Positions 24,907 through 33,744 of a stretch of DNA of 64,000 nucleotides are shown in pieces; within the stretch, counting starts at the first letter, position 1; each line of letters begins with the position of its first letter. Made by a program: the position numbers and the translations under genes. The stretch is from Flavobacterium aquicola (GTDB lineage Bacteria; Bacteroidota; Bacteroidia; Flavobacteriales; Flavobacteriaceae). The notes beneath the pieces are model-generated. The model was not told the origin of the DNA, made no database searches, and saw only the letters and a list, made by a program, of their open reading frames with translations. The stretch lies in assembly GCF_003385115.1 (NCBI RefSeq), contig NZ_QUNI01000013.1, positions 1 through 64,000 of the forward strand, in the 5' to 3' direction.

Positions 24907-24990
24907 GGATTCCTGCTGTCCTTCCAAATCTTTTATTTTTTGAAAGAAAAAATAAAAGGATTTTCCCTCCCATCAGGGCTATGAAGGGGA
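24907..24990. repeat. dispersed hairpin repeat, copy A
   Basis: The 347-bp gap between the kinase and DUF493 genes holds no gene. It contains the frame TCCTGCTGTCC, then a perfect hairpin (arms 24930-24941 and 24947-24958), then AGGATTTTCC and CATCAGGGCTATGAAGG. The same frame recurs at 47508-47650 with a different interior. Both look like members of an intergenic family common in flavobacterial genomes. Confidence 0.55.
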
Positions 24991-25030
24991 GATAGGGCAT
25001 TTTTGGAAATAAAAAAGGATAAAAAAGAGA

Positions 25031-25110
25031 AAATTAAATATTAAAAATCCAAATTCTTGATTCTTGATTCTTAAATCTTAAATCTAAAATCAAAATTCTA
25101 AAATCTAAAA
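25031..25110. repeat. AT-rich heptad-like tandem repeats
   Basis: About 80 bp of drifting 7-8-bp units (ATTCTTG, ATTCTTG, ATTCTTAAATC, TTAAATCTAAA, ATCTAAA) lie upstream of the DUF493 promoter. Similar low-complexity stretches occur at 26150-26270 and 51106-51280. Confidence 0.5.
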
Positions 25111-25112
25111 CG

Positions 25113-25120
25113 TATATTTG
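25113..25120 (+). promoter_or_regulatory. -7 promoter box for DUF493/DUF4290
   Basis: TATATTTG matches TAnnTTTG and lies 20 bases before the DUF493 start. The -33 box is not clear because the upstream DNA is repeat. Confidence 0.5.
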
Positions 25121-25139
25121 CCTTTATTTTTATTTAAGA

Positions 25140-25436
25140 ATGAGCGACGACAACGAAAAAAAGACTGCTGAGTTTTACGAAAGACTGAAAACCGAATTAG
25201 ATAACAGTAATTCTTGGCCTGCACCATATTTGTTTAAATTTATAGTGCCAACTAATGAAGAAAATATCCTAAAAGTGGAAAATGCCTTCAATTGTATGGG
25301 AGCAGTAATCAAAACAACAAAATCTAAAACCGGAAAATTTACCAGTGTTTCAGTAGATGTAACGGTCAAAGATTCTCAGGAAGTAATAAATAAGTACCAA
25401 GAATTATCCACAATAGAAGGTATAGTCTCCTTATAA
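25140..25436 (+). CDS. DUF493 (YbeD-like) family protein
   Basis: A 98-residue ferredoxin-like alpha/beta protein matching the DUF493/YbeD family in size and in the strands YLFKFIVPTNEENILKVENAF and FTSVSVDVTVKDSQEVINKYQEL. Members are proposed regulatory proteins for which no activity is settled. The DUF4290 gene follows after 2 bases, so the two form an operon. Confidence 0.8.
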   Translation: MSDDNEKKTAEFYERLKTELDNSNSWPAPYLFKFIVPTNEENILKVENAFNCMGAVIKTTKSKTGKFTSVSVDVTVKDSQEVINKYQELSTIEGIVSL

Positions 25437-25438
25437 TT

Positions 25439-26146
25439 ATGATCGAAAAATATACAAAAGAAAATGCGAATGATGTAGTTTTCAATTTGGAATATAATTC
25501 TGAAAGAGAGCATTTAATCATTCCAGAGTACGGCCGTCATCTGCAAAAATTGATTGAGCAGGCTACTATTATCGAAGATGATGAAAAACGCAATAAAACG
25601 GCAAAATACATCATTCAGGTAATGGGAAGTCTGAATCCTCATTTGCGTGACGTACCCGATTTTCAGCATAAACTTTGGGATCAGCTTTTTATAATGTCTG
25701 ATTTTAAATTAAAAGCCGATTCTCCTTATCCAATACCTTCAAGGGAAGTGCTGCAGCTTAAACCAGATGTTTTAAAATATCCGCAAAACTTTCCAAAATA
25801 CAGGTATTATGGAAATAATATAAAGTACATGATTGATGTGGCCAATAAATGGGAGGAAGGCGAGATGAAAAGTGCATTGGTAAAAGTTATTGCCAATCAC
25901 ATGAAAAAATCCTATTTGAGCTGGAACAAGGATACCGTAAAAGATGATGTGATTTTTGAACACCTTTATGAGTTATCTGACGGGAAACTGAATTTACTGC
26001 AAAGCTCAGAAGAACTATTAAACACTACCGATTTATTAAGAACCAATAAAAGGATTTCTAATAAAATTGGTCCTGCAGGACAGCCAAAAATTCAAAGCAA
26101 CAAGAATAATAAAAACGGAAAACAAAAGCCGTTTCAAAAAAAGTAA
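25439..26146 (+). CDS. DUF4290 family protein
   Basis: A 235-residue protein with the Bacteroidota-specific DUF4290 pattern: NLEYNSEREHLIIPEYGRHLQKLIEQA at the start, NPHLRDVPDFQHKLWDQLFIMSDF and NMKYMI-like YYGNNIKYMIDVANKWEEGE. The C-terminal 35 residues are a basic, Asn/Lys-rich tail, possibly for nucleic acid binding. The gene order DUF493-DUF4290-murA is recurrent in Flavobacteriia. Function unknown. Confidence 0.88.
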   Translation: MIEKYTKENANDVVFNLEYNSEREHLIIPEYGRHLQKLIEQATIIEDDEKRNKTAKYIIQVMGSLNPHLRDVPDFQHKLWDQLFIMSDFKLKADSPYPIPSREVLQLKPDVLKYPQNFPKYRYYGNNIKYMIDVANKWEEGEMKSALVKVIANHMKKSYLSWNKDTVKDDVIFEHLYELSDGKLNLLQSSEELLNTTDLLRTNKRISNKIGPAGQPKIQSNKNNKNGKQKPFQKK

Positions 26147-26275
26147 ATAAAAAAGAAGCTAAGACGCTGAGTTCCTAAGTTTCTAAGATTTATAGGAACT
26201 TTTAGTTCAATGTCTTAGGAATCTAGAATTTTAGAAAATTAGAATCTGCAAGTCAAAGAATCTTAAATCAAAAGC

Positions 26276-27592
26276 ATGGAAGTTTTCAAAATTGAAGGAG
26301 GAACACGTTTAAAAGGAGAAGTAATCCCGCAAGGTGCAAAAAATGAAGCACTGCAGATTTTATGTGCAGTACTTTTAACACCAGAAAAAATAACAATCAA
26401 CAATATCCCGGATATTATCGATATCAATAAACTGATAACGCTGTTGGGGAATTTGGGTGTTAAAATAGAAAAACTAGGGCATGGTTCATATACTTTTCAA
26501 TGTGATGAAGTAAATGTAGGATACTTAGAAACAGAAGCTTTCAAGAAAGAAGGAGGTTCGCTTCGTGGTTCTATTATGATTGTTGGACCGCTTTTGGCTC
26601 GTTTTGGAAAAGGATATATCCCGAAACCAGGCGGAGATAAAATCGGACGCAGACGTTTGGATACCCATTTTGAAGGATTTATCAATCTTGGTGCAAAATT
26701 CAGATACAATAGAGAAGACCATTTTTATGGAGTAGAAGCTCCAGACGGACTTACAGGTGCTGATATGTTATTGGACGAAGCATCAGTAACAGGAACTGCC
26801 AACATTGTAATGGCAGCAGTTTTGGCCAAAGGAAGAACGACAGTTTACAACGCAGCTTGCGAGCCTTATTTACAGCAGCTTTGTAAAATGCTGAATTCTA
26901 TGGGAGCCAAAATCACAGGTGTTGGATCTAATTTATTGACTATTGAAGGAGTTGAAAAATTAGGAGGCTGTGAGCATAGAATTTTACCGGATATGATTGA
27001 AATTGGTTCTTGGATTGGTCTTGCGGCTATGACAAGAAGTGAAATTACTATCAAGAATGTAAGCTGGGAAAATCTAGGAGTTATTCCAAGCGTATTCAGA
27101 AAATTAGGAATTACCCTTGAGAAACAAGGAGATGATATTTATATCCCTGAACATAAAGATGGTTACGAAGTAAAAACAGATATCGACGGTTCAATTCTTA
27201 CAATTGCCGATGCGCCTTGGCCAGGATTTACACCTGATTTATTGAGTATCGTTTTAGTAGTTGCTACTCAAGCGAAAGGTGATGTTCTTATTCACCAAAA
27301 AATGTTTGAAAGCCGTTTGTTCTTTGTTGATAAACTGATTGACATGGGAGCTAAAATCATGCTGTGTGACCCGCATAGAGCTGTAGTTATTGGACACGAT
27401 TTTAAATCAGTATTGAAAGCAACTACAATGTCCTCTCCAGATATTCGTGCAGGAATTTCATTATTGATTGCTGCGCTTTCTGCAAAAGGAACTAGTACAA
27501 TTCAAAACATTGAGCAGATTGACCGCGGTTACGAGCGCATAGACGAGCGACTAAGAGCAATTGGAGCCAAAATAGTTCGAGAAAAACAATAA
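26276..27592 (+). CDS. murA: UDP-GlcNAc 1-carboxyvinyltransferase MurA (Asp variant)
   Basis: Catalyses the first committed step of peptidoglycan precursor synthesis. The 438 residues show the EPT fold with LKGEVIPQGAKNEALQI at the start, the loop PGGDKIGRRRLDTH at about 118-131 and the C-terminal RAGISLLIAALSAKGTS. The residue equivalent to E. coli Cys115, the target of fosfomycin, is Asp (D121, codon 26636-26638). Asp at this site is known to keep activity but abolish fosfomycin inhibition in other bacteria. A terminator follows at 27609. An AT-rich repeat precedes the start. Confidence 0.95.
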   Translation: MEVFKIEGGTRLKGEVIPQGAKNEALQILCAVLLTPEKITINNIPDIIDINKLITLLGNLGVKIEKLGHGSYTFQCDEVNVGYLETEAFKKEGGSLRGSIMIVGPLLARFGKGYIPKPGGDKIGRRRLDTHFEGFINLGAKFRYNREDHFYGVEAPDGLTGADMLLDEASVTGTANIVMAAVLAKGRTTVYNAACEPYLQQLCKMLNSMGAKITGVGSNLLTIEGVEKLGGCEHRILPDMIEIGSWIGLAAMTRSEITIKNVSWENLGVIPSVFRKLGITLEKQGDDIYIPEHKDGYEVKTDIDGSILTIADAPWPGFTPDLLSIVLVVATQAKGDVLIHQKMFESRLFFVDKLIDMGAKIMLCDPHRAVVIGHDFKSVLKATTMSSPDIRAGISLLIAALSAKGTSTIQNIEQIDRGYERIDERLRAIGAKIVREKQ

Positions 27593-27608
27593 GAATAATA
27601 ATTTTAAA

Positions 27609-27639
27609 AAACGCTTAAAAATAATTTAAGCGTTTTTTT
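27609..27639 (+). terminator. terminator of murA
   Basis: Perfect 11-bp stem AAACGCTTAAA/TTTAAGCGTTT (27609-27619 and 27625-27635) ending in a T-run, 17 bases after the murA stop. Confidence 0.9.
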
Positions 27640-27711
27640 ATACAGTTTAGGTTCAGAATTTAGGGTTGTAAATTAGAAATTTAAATTGTGCTTACAATAA
27701 AAAAATGAAAT

Positions 27712-28578
27712 ATGTCTAATGTAGAAAAAGCGGTAAAAGCGACCTATTTTAGTATAATCGGTAACACATCTTTGGCTCTTATTAAGGGATTAGCAGGGGT
27801 TTTCGGGAATTCATATGCGTTAATTGCTGATGCCATCGAATCAACTGCTGATATTTTTGCGTCACTTCTGGTTTTATTTGGTATCAAATATTCCAGCAGA
27901 CCGGCAGACGAAAATCATCCGTATGGACATGGAAGAGCCGAGCCTTTAATTACCTTTTTGGTTGTCGGATTTTTAATTACTTCGGCTACGATTATTGGAT
28001 ATGAAAGTATAATGAACATTCGAACTCCGCACGAACTGCCAAAACCGTGGACACTTTTTGTGCTTGGAGCTATTATTGTCTGGAAAGAATATTCGTTTCA
28101 ATTGGTGATGAAAAGAAGTAAAGAAACAAACAGTTCTTCCCTAAAAGCAGATGCCTGGCATCACAGAAGCGATGCGCTGACTTCGATTGCAGCTTTTGTC
28201 GGAATTTCAATTGCATTGTTTTTAGGAAAAGGATATGAATCTGCTGATGATTGGGCGGCGCTGTTTGCTTCAGGATTTATACTTTATAACAGTTACCTGA
28301 TTTTTAGACCTGCTCTTGGGGAAATTATGGATGAACATTTGTACGATGATTTGGTTGAAGAAATCAGGCAGGTTTCTCATCAGGTTGATGGTATTATTGA
28401 TACTGAAAAATGTTTCATCCGAAAAGCAGGAATGAAATATCACGTTGATCTTCATGCTCGTGTAAGCGGAACCATAACGGTAAAAGAAGGCCATGATTTA
28501 TCTCATAAACTCAAAGATACTTTGCGTGAGGAAATTCCGGAACTTGGTCATGTATTAATTCATATTGAGCCGAATTAG
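27712..28578 (+). CDS. cation diffusion facilitator transporter
   Basis: An inner-membrane divalent cation exporter (CDF family) of 288 residues. About six hydrophobic segments are visible in residues 12-200. Metal-site residues are in ADAIESTAD (TM2) and HHRSDALTS (TM5), with the HPYGHGRAEPL loop. A cytosolic C-terminal domain of about 80 residues (IDTEKCFIRKAGMKYHVDLHARV) is typical. The metal cannot be assigned; Zn, Fe, Mn and Co are possible. Single gene with its own terminator. Confidence 0.92.
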   Translation: MSNVEKAVKATYFSIIGNTSLALIKGLAGVFGNSYALIADAIESTADIFASLLVLFGIKYSSRPADENHPYGHGRAEPLITFLVVGFLITSATIIGYESIMNIRTPHELPKPWTLFVLGAIIVWKEYSFQLVMKRSKETNSSSLKADAWHHRSDALTSIAAFVGISIALFLGKGYESADDWAALFASGFILYNSYLIFRPALGEIMDEHLYDDLVEEIRQVSHQVDGIIDTEKCFIRKAGMKYHVDLHARVSGTITVKEGHDLSHKLKDTLREEIPELGHVLIHIEPN

Positions 28579-28596
28579 AAAATGATTGTAAAATAG

Positions 28597-28634
28597 AAAA
28601 ACCAATACCTTCAAAAAAGGTATTGGTTTTTTTA
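28597..28634 (+). terminator. terminator of the CDF transporter gene
   Basis: Stem of 13 bp (28597-28609 with 28619-28631, core CCAATACC/GGTATTGG) followed by T residues, about 19 bases after the stop. Confidence 0.85.
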
Positions 28635-28679
28635 TTGCTGTTTTGATTTAGAGTTCTGTATTTGAACACAAATTTTGTT

Positions 28680-28806
28680 CGCTGGCAGTTGCTCGCGTGA
28701 GGGATTGCAGTGGAGCTCTTTTTTATCCCTTTTTTTCAAGGGATAAAAAAAGCGGGAACGGAAAGCCCGACCCGTAGTTTTTACGAAGGGTCACGCCCAA
28801 ATGAAT
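28680..28806. repeat. intergenic repeat with inner hairpin, type C
   Basis: A GC-richer stretch (CGCGTGAGGGATTGCAGTGG ... AGCGGGAACGGAAAGCCCG) surrounds a perfect hairpin TTTTTTATCCC/GGGATAAAAAA (28719-28729, 28740-28750). A second small stem (GACCC/GGGTC) follows. It codes for nothing evident. Its composition differs from both flanking genes and it looks like a member of a dispersed flavobacterial family. Confidence 0.5.
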
Positions 28807-28820
28807 TAAATAATCTTGAT

Positions 28821-31295
28821 TTAGTTCATAAATTTTATTCCCACAATAACTCCTTCATTTTGAAATCCGTTTTGATAGGAGCGCACATAATCGATTCGAA
28901 ACATTTTTAATTTTCCAAAACCAAGATTGTCCAATCCTACACTATACTCAGAATACGGATTGATATTTGGTTCTGCAAGTAAATGATAGCCTACAACTAA
29001 GTTTGATTTTAGCAGATTCAATAACGGAATTTTGTTCATTATAAACCCTCTGTCATTGTGCTCGGTGTGAAATTCAAAATAGCTGTCGTTGGTACTGTTT
29101 GTGTAATACGGCATTAAATTAAATACATTCAGATAATTTCCTGATAAGCCAACATAGGTTTGATTTCCATTGAAATGCTGATAATCCATAAAAGCAATAT
29201 TTTCGGCATCAAAGAATTTTCCAGCTTTTAGGCTTAATCCAAAATCTCCTTTGTTGCCAAAGGTGTGACTGTATTTAATCTGTGTATTGATATTGGTAAA
29301 TTCATATTTCTTTTCGGTTCCGGCAAATCCTTTTTCAAGTCCAAAATATAGAGTAGGGTAGTTTGAGTTACGGATATTATATTTCCCGTCTGGTCTTGAA
29401 GCATATTTATTGCCGAAATTTATTTTAGCAGTCAAATCCAATTTGGCCAAACTGTGTTTTTCGAACCCAGAATTTATATAATCGTCCGGATTTAGAGGAT
29501 TATTGGAAGAATAGAGTTTGTCTTTGTTGATAAAAGTATAATCTGTAGTGTTGAATAATGGTTTTCGTTGCTCATAATCAATTTTTCCTCTTAGATTAAC
29601 GCCGTTTGCAATATCCTGTCCATACTCTATTTTGGCAAATTCCAGATTATATAATTTTATGTAATTGTCCTTAAAAAATAGCGTACTTATTGAGTTTATA
29701 AAAGGACTGATAGGTTCGTTTCTGTTAAACTGTGCGACAGCAGTTCCTCCGGAAACTTGTATATTGGCATAATTCTGATTATTGAATTGGTGCCAATATT
29801 TTCCGTTAATTCGGACACGGTCATCAGAAAATCCATAATTGATTTTTAAATCAATGTTGGTTCGGCGTCCTTTTTCTTCCTGCTTCCAGTTGGAGTAGGA
29901 GAAACCAGTATCGAAATTCCAGCCCTGCACGGTATTGAAACTAAGGGAACTTAGATCGAGTAATCCTTTATATCCCAAAGAAAATTTTTTGGAACTGCTT
30001 CTGTATGTATAACCAGTAATTGGATCGAGAAACTTAAACTTGTTATTTTTTTTATCTATTGAATCCAAGTATTTTGGAGAGTTACGGACTTTGTGGATAC
30101 TGTCTTTCCTGATGTAATCGGTAATCTCTTCTGTTGTTAGTGGGATGGGTCTATTTGCATTCCAGAAAACTGTGTCTTTTTTGTTTGAGTTTATATCAAC
30201 TGAGGTAATCTCGTTTGTGAATGTTTTTTTGTCGAAAGAATCAACAAACTCATAATTGTTATAAACGTAAGTGTATTTTCCGTTGAATTTAATTCCAAAT
30301 AAGCCTGCACTGAAATCAAGACTTTGTGTTCTTTTTGCCCAAATTTTATTGGTTTCGTTGTAGCTGAAGTTTTGTTTCAGCGTCATCACATCGATAACAT
30401 CTTCTTTCATTCGGTAGCCTTTTATGTCTAGATCAATTCCATAAATGGCCCAAGAATTCTCTACAATATAAATATAACCTTCAAAAACTGGTTCTTTATC
30501 TCTTTTGGCAATGACCTTTATTTTGTTAATGGTCTGGTTGTTTTCATCGACAAAAGTGCTTTCCAATTTATACTTATAATAATTGAAGGCATTATCTGCA
30601 ATAGGCGAAACCATATTGATTCCAAAACGTATCGTATTGTCATAAAAATCATAAAAGGAAGATCTTGCAGTATTGTATGCATATCCTTTGTTGTCTCCGC
30701 TTACTTTGGATGCCGTAACGACTTCTTTCAGATTATTTGGTTTTTCATAAATAATTTTAGAAAACGTTTCAGAAAGTGATATGATTCCCGTTCCGGTAGA
30801 GTCCAATGCGCCATCCATGTCGCCTATTTCCTGACCGAATATCTTTTTTGGTGCATTTTTCAGTTTAAAAATCCCTCTGGAATAAAAATCGGCTTTGAAG
30901 CGTGCTGTTTTGGTGGTGTTTTCTTTTTTGCTGGCAATTGCTTTTTTTATAATTGTATTTGCAGGATTATCTTTGGTAGTAATTACTACTTCGTTGAGTG
31001 AGAAGTTCTCTTCAATCATTTTTACATCCAATGGTAGGGTTAAATTCTCAATAGGAACGGCTATTTTTTGAGTTTTGAAGCCTAAATATTGGAAAACAAT
31101 TTTATTCTTGCCGGTAGATTTTAAATGGAGCTGGTATTTTCCCTGCTCATTTGTAGTTGTTCCATTATAGGTGTTTTCTTCAAAAACATTGATAAATGGA
31201 AGCGGATTTCCTTTTTCGTCAGTGACAGTGCCTTTTATTTGGGCAAAAGAATGAAAAGATAATAGGAGTAAAAAGTACAAAAAAGCGTTTTTCAT
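28821..31295 (-). CDS. DUF5686 outer-membrane protein with carboxypeptidase-like domain
   Basis: A large (824 residues) exported protein. A signal peptide (LLLLSFHSFAQ) is followed by a CarboxypepD_reg-like domain at about 20-105 (IKGTVTDEKGNPLPFINVFEE). The DUF5686 region comes next and ends in many alternating beta strands with a terminal aromatic-rich strand (EGVIVGIKFMN), as in an outer-membrane barrel. Members are common in Bacteroidota; the substrate is unknown. A type C repeat lies after its stop. Confidence 0.88.
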   Translation of the reverse strand: MKNAFLYFLLLLSFHSFAQIKGTVTDEKGNPLPFINVFEENTYNGTTTNEQGKYQLHLKSTGKNKIVFQYLGFKTQKIAVPIENLTLPLDVKMIEENFSLNEVVITTKDNPANTIIKKAIASKKENTTKTARFKADFYSRGIFKLKNAPKKIFGQEIGDMDGALDSTGTGIISLSETFSKIIYEKPNNLKEVVTASKVSGDNKGYAYNTARSSFYDFYDNTIRFGINMVSPIADNAFNYYKYKLESTFVDENNQTINKIKVIAKRDKEPVFEGYIYIVENSWAIYGIDLDIKGYRMKEDVIDVMTLKQNFSYNETNKIWAKRTQSLDFSAGLFGIKFNGKYTYVYNNYEFVDSFDKKTFTNEITSVDINSNKKDTVFWNANRPIPLTTEEITDYIRKDSIHKVRNSPKYLDSIDKKNNKFKFLDPITGYTYRSSSKKFSLGYKGLLDLSSLSFNTVQGWNFDTGFSYSNWKQEEKGRRTNIDLKINYGFSDDRVRINGKYWHQFNNQNYANIQVSGGTAVAQFNRNEPISPFINSISTLFFKDNYIKLYNLEFAKIEYGQDIANGVNLRGKIDYEQRKPLFNTTDYTFINKDKLYSSNNPLNPDDYINSGFEKHSLAKLDLTAKINFGNKYASRPDGKYNIRNSNYPTLYFGLEKGFAGTEKKYEFTNINTQIKYSHTFGNKGDFGLSLKAGKFFDAENIAFMDYQHFNGNQTYVGLSGNYLNVFNLMPYYTNSTNDSYFEFHTEHNDRGFIMNKIPLLNLLKSNLVVGYHLLAEPNINPYSEYSVGLDNLGFGKLKMFRIDYVRSYQNGFQNEGVIVGIKFMN

Positions 31296-31380
31296 AAAAT
31301 TTAGTTTTTATGTTTGACGCTTTTTTGTAAGTATGTTACGAGAATATCGAGGATATTCTGTTAAATTTTCTATAAAAGTA

Positions 31381-31794
31381 TTACAAAAAAGACTGGATCG
31401 CCAAATCATAGCTTTTTAAGCCAAAACCTAAAATGACTCCTTTGGCGTTTCCAGAAATATAGGATTGGTGTCTGAAACTTTCACGGCCATAAGTATTGGA
31501 TATATGAACTTCGATTACTGGCGTTGTAACCGCTTTGATAGCATCGCCAATTCCAACGGAAGTATGCGTGTAAGCTCCGGCATTTAGAATTATTCCGTCA
31601 TAGCTAAATCCTAGTTCCTGAATTTTACCAATTAATTCTCCTTCAATATTACTTTGGTAATAGACAAATTCTAACTGAGGAAATTTGGCTTTTAAAATTT
31701 CAAAGTAATCTTCAAATGTTTGAGAGCCGTAAATTTCCGGTTCTCTTTTTCCAAGTAAATTTAGGTTTGGACCATTAAGGATGGCAATTTTCAT
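31381..31794 (-). CDS. aroQ: type II 3-dehydroquinate dehydratase
   Basis: Shikimate pathway enzyme that dehydrates 3-dehydroquinate. The start at 31794 (MKIAILNGPNLNLLGKREPEIYG) is preferred over the longer frame from 31851, because type II enzymes begin exactly there and are about 137-150 residues. The catalytic Tyr is in EIYGSQTFEDY. ILNAGAYTHTSVGIGDAI and EVHISNTYGRESFRHQS give the conserved Asn, His and Arg. It is divergent from the beta-barrel gene. Confidence 0.95.
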   Translation of the reverse strand: MKIAILNGPNLNLLGKREPEIYGSQTFEDYFEILKAKFPQLEFVYYQSNIEGELIGKIQELGFSYDGIILNAGAYTHTSVGIGDAIKAVTTPVIEVHISNTYGRESFRHQSYISGNAKGVILGFGLKSYDLAIQSFL

Positions 31795-32056
31795 AATTTT
31801 TTGTTTTTGTAAAAATAAATAATTCGTTTTAATATAGAAGAATAGTGTCACAAAAGAATCATTTTATTTAAATATATAAGAATGTTTTTTTTGTTGTTAA
31901 AAATAAGAATTTAGTTGTTTTTTTAAGAATTTTACTTCTTTGTATTGGATTGATATACATTTTGTTAGCAATAATTTCATTGTAATATATACAGTATTTA
32001 TATTACATTTTAACATTTAATTAAGATTTTATGAAAGAATTTTGGTGAATATTTCG

Positions 32057-32064
32057 TACGTTTG
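32057..32064 (+). promoter_or_regulatory. -7 promoter box of the beta-barrel gene
   Basis: TACGTTTG matches TAnnTTTG, 29 bases before the start. A clear -33 TTG at the usual distance is not seen. Confidence 0.45.
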
Positions 32065-32092
32065 TAGTTATATTAATAACAAACAAAAAAAA

Positions 32093-32683
32093 ATGAAAAA
32101 AATTATTTTAACAGCTGTTGCTGTTTTAGCATTTGGATTCGCAAATGCACAAGAAAAAGGATTTACTAAAGGGGATTTATTCATTTCGGGAGCAGTAGGT
32201 GTTTCTTCAGTGAAAACAGGAGATGTAAAAGAAAGCGAATTAAATATTACGCCAAAAGTAGGTTATTTTGCAACTGAAAACATTGCAGTAGGAGCAACAA
32301 TTGGTTACACATCACTAAAAGAAACAAATGATTTTGGTGATGATCAAAAAACTACTGCTTTTGGATTTGGAGTCTTTGGTAGATATTACGCTACTCCAGC
32401 TTCTGACTTTTCTTTCTTTGGAGAATTAGGAGTTAACTATGCCACTGCAAAATTTGATGATGGTATTGATGGTACAGAAGATGGAAAGGCTAATGGTTTT
32501 AATGTTGCTGTTGCACCAGGAGTTAGTTACTTTATATCTAAACATTTTGCATTCGAGGCTTCGATAGGAGTTTTAAGTTATGGTTCTGTTAAACCAGATG
32601 CAGATGGTGCTGAAGCTACGAATTCTTTTGAGTTAGGGTTAGGTCTTGATGATTTAACTTTAGGCCTTGTTTATAAATTCTAA
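32093..32683 (+). CDS. outer membrane beta-barrel protein
   Basis: The mature protein begins after a clear signal peptide MKKIILTAVAVLAFGFANAQ. The start at 32093 is chosen because the longer frame from 32042 would bury it. The 196 residues show alternating Gly/aromatic strands (TPKVGYFATENIAVGATIGY, AFGFGVFGRYYA) and end in LGLVYKF, the outer-membrane-protein C-terminal pattern. It is an 8-strand OmpW/OmpA-barrel-like porin type of unknown ligand. Single gene with its own terminator at 32711. Confidence 0.85.
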   Translation: MKKIILTAVAVLAFGFANAQEKGFTKGDLFISGAVGVSSVKTGDVKESELNITPKVGYFATENIAVGATIGYTSLKETNDFGDDQKTTAFGFGVFGRYYATPASDFSFFGELGVNYATAKFDDGIDGTEDGKANGFNVAVAPGVSYFISKHFAFEASIGVLSYGSVKPDADGAEATNSFELGLGLDDLTLGLVYKF

Positions 32684-32710
32684 TTTTTAGATTACGTTTA
32701 TAAAAATTTA

Positions 32711-32738
32711 AACCTCCCACCTCGGGAGGTTTTTTTAT
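32711..32738 (+). terminator. terminator of the beta-barrel gene
   Basis: Stem AACCTCCC/GGGAGGTT (32711-32718, 32724-32731) followed by a T-run. Confidence 0.85.
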
Positions 32739-32765
32739 GCGCAAAAAAGTCTTTACTTTGTTGGT

Positions 32766-33662
32766 ATGAATTGGGAATCGTATTTAAAAAGTTATCAGTC
32801 CTATCTTAAGATTGAAAGAGGTTTGTCAAAAAATACTATTGACAATTATACTTTTGATATTGAAAGATTGTGTTTGTTTTTGAGTCAAAATTCGATTTCC
32901 GTTTCTCCAATAACTATCAATGAAGAATCACTGCAGCAATTCATTTACGCGGTTTCCAAAGAAGTAAATCCAAGATCTCAGGCAAGAATAATTTCAGGTC
33001 TGAAGAGTTTTTTTTCTTATTTAATATTTGAAGATTTTAGAAATGATAATCCTTTAGAACTGATTGAGTCACCTAAAACAGGGCGTAAATTACCAGATAC
33101 ATTAGCTGTGGAAGAAATCGATGCGATTATTTCGGCAATTGATTTGAGTTCTAATGAAGGGGAACGTAATCGTGCTTTATTGGAAACAATGTATGGCTGC
33201 GGTTTAAGGGTCTCCGAATTAGTAGCTTTAAAAATATCCGATTTGTTTTTTGACGAAGGATTTATAAAAATTACTGGTAAAGGCAATAAACAGCGTTTTG
33301 TCCCTATTGGAGACCTGACTCAAAAGTATATTGAGATTTATAAAAACAATGTGAGAACTCACCTTACTATTCAGAAAGGGTTTGACGATACACTGTTTTT
33401 GAATAGGAGAGGGAAACAATTAACAAGGGCAATGATTTTTACCATTATAAAAGATCTGACTGTAAAAATTAATCTAAATAAAAAAATTAGCCCGCATACA
33501 TTTCGACATTCATTTGCTACCCATTTGCTGGAGAATGGAGCCGATCTGCGTTCTATTCAATTAATGCTGGGACATGAATCAATTACTACTACAGAGATTT
33601 ATGTTCATTTAGATAGGAAATTTTTAACGGAAGTTATTAATGCTTATCATCCCAGAAAGTAA
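32766..33662 (+). CDS. xerD: tyrosine recombinase XerD
   Basis: Tyrosine recombinase of the Xer family that resolves chromosome dimers. The 298 residues have the SAM-like N-terminal domain (SYLKIERGLSKNTIDNY) and the full catalytic set: R in GCGLRVSELV, K in ITGKGNKQR, HxxR in SPHTFRHSFATHLLENGADLRS, H in MLGHESITTT and nucleophile Y in IYVHLD. Full-length and isolated from any mobile element, so a housekeeping XerD rather than an integrase. Confidence 0.92.
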   Translation: MNWESYLKSYQSYLKIERGLSKNTIDNYTFDIERLCLFLSQNSISVSPITINEESLQQFIYAVSKEVNPRSQARIISGLKSFFSYLIFEDFRNDNPLELIESPKTGRKLPDTLAVEEIDAIISAIDLSSNEGERNRALLETMYGCGLRVSELVALKISDLFFDEGFIKITGKGNKQRFVPIGDLTQKYIEIYKNNVRTHLTIQKGFDDTLFLNRRGKQLTRAMIFTIIKDLTVKINLNKKISPHTFRHSFATHLLENGADLRSIQLMLGHESITTTEIYVHLDRKFLTEVINAYHPRK

Positions 33663-33744
33663 TAATTGTAATAAAAGTATTGATTTATGATAATATCAAG
33701 TTAAGATTCAATATTTTTGCAATTACACCAAGGATTTATAAATT

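Noticed and set aside
31795..31851. longer start for aroQ
   Set aside because: Type II dehydroquinases begin at MKIAILNGPNLN; the extra residues are not conserved.
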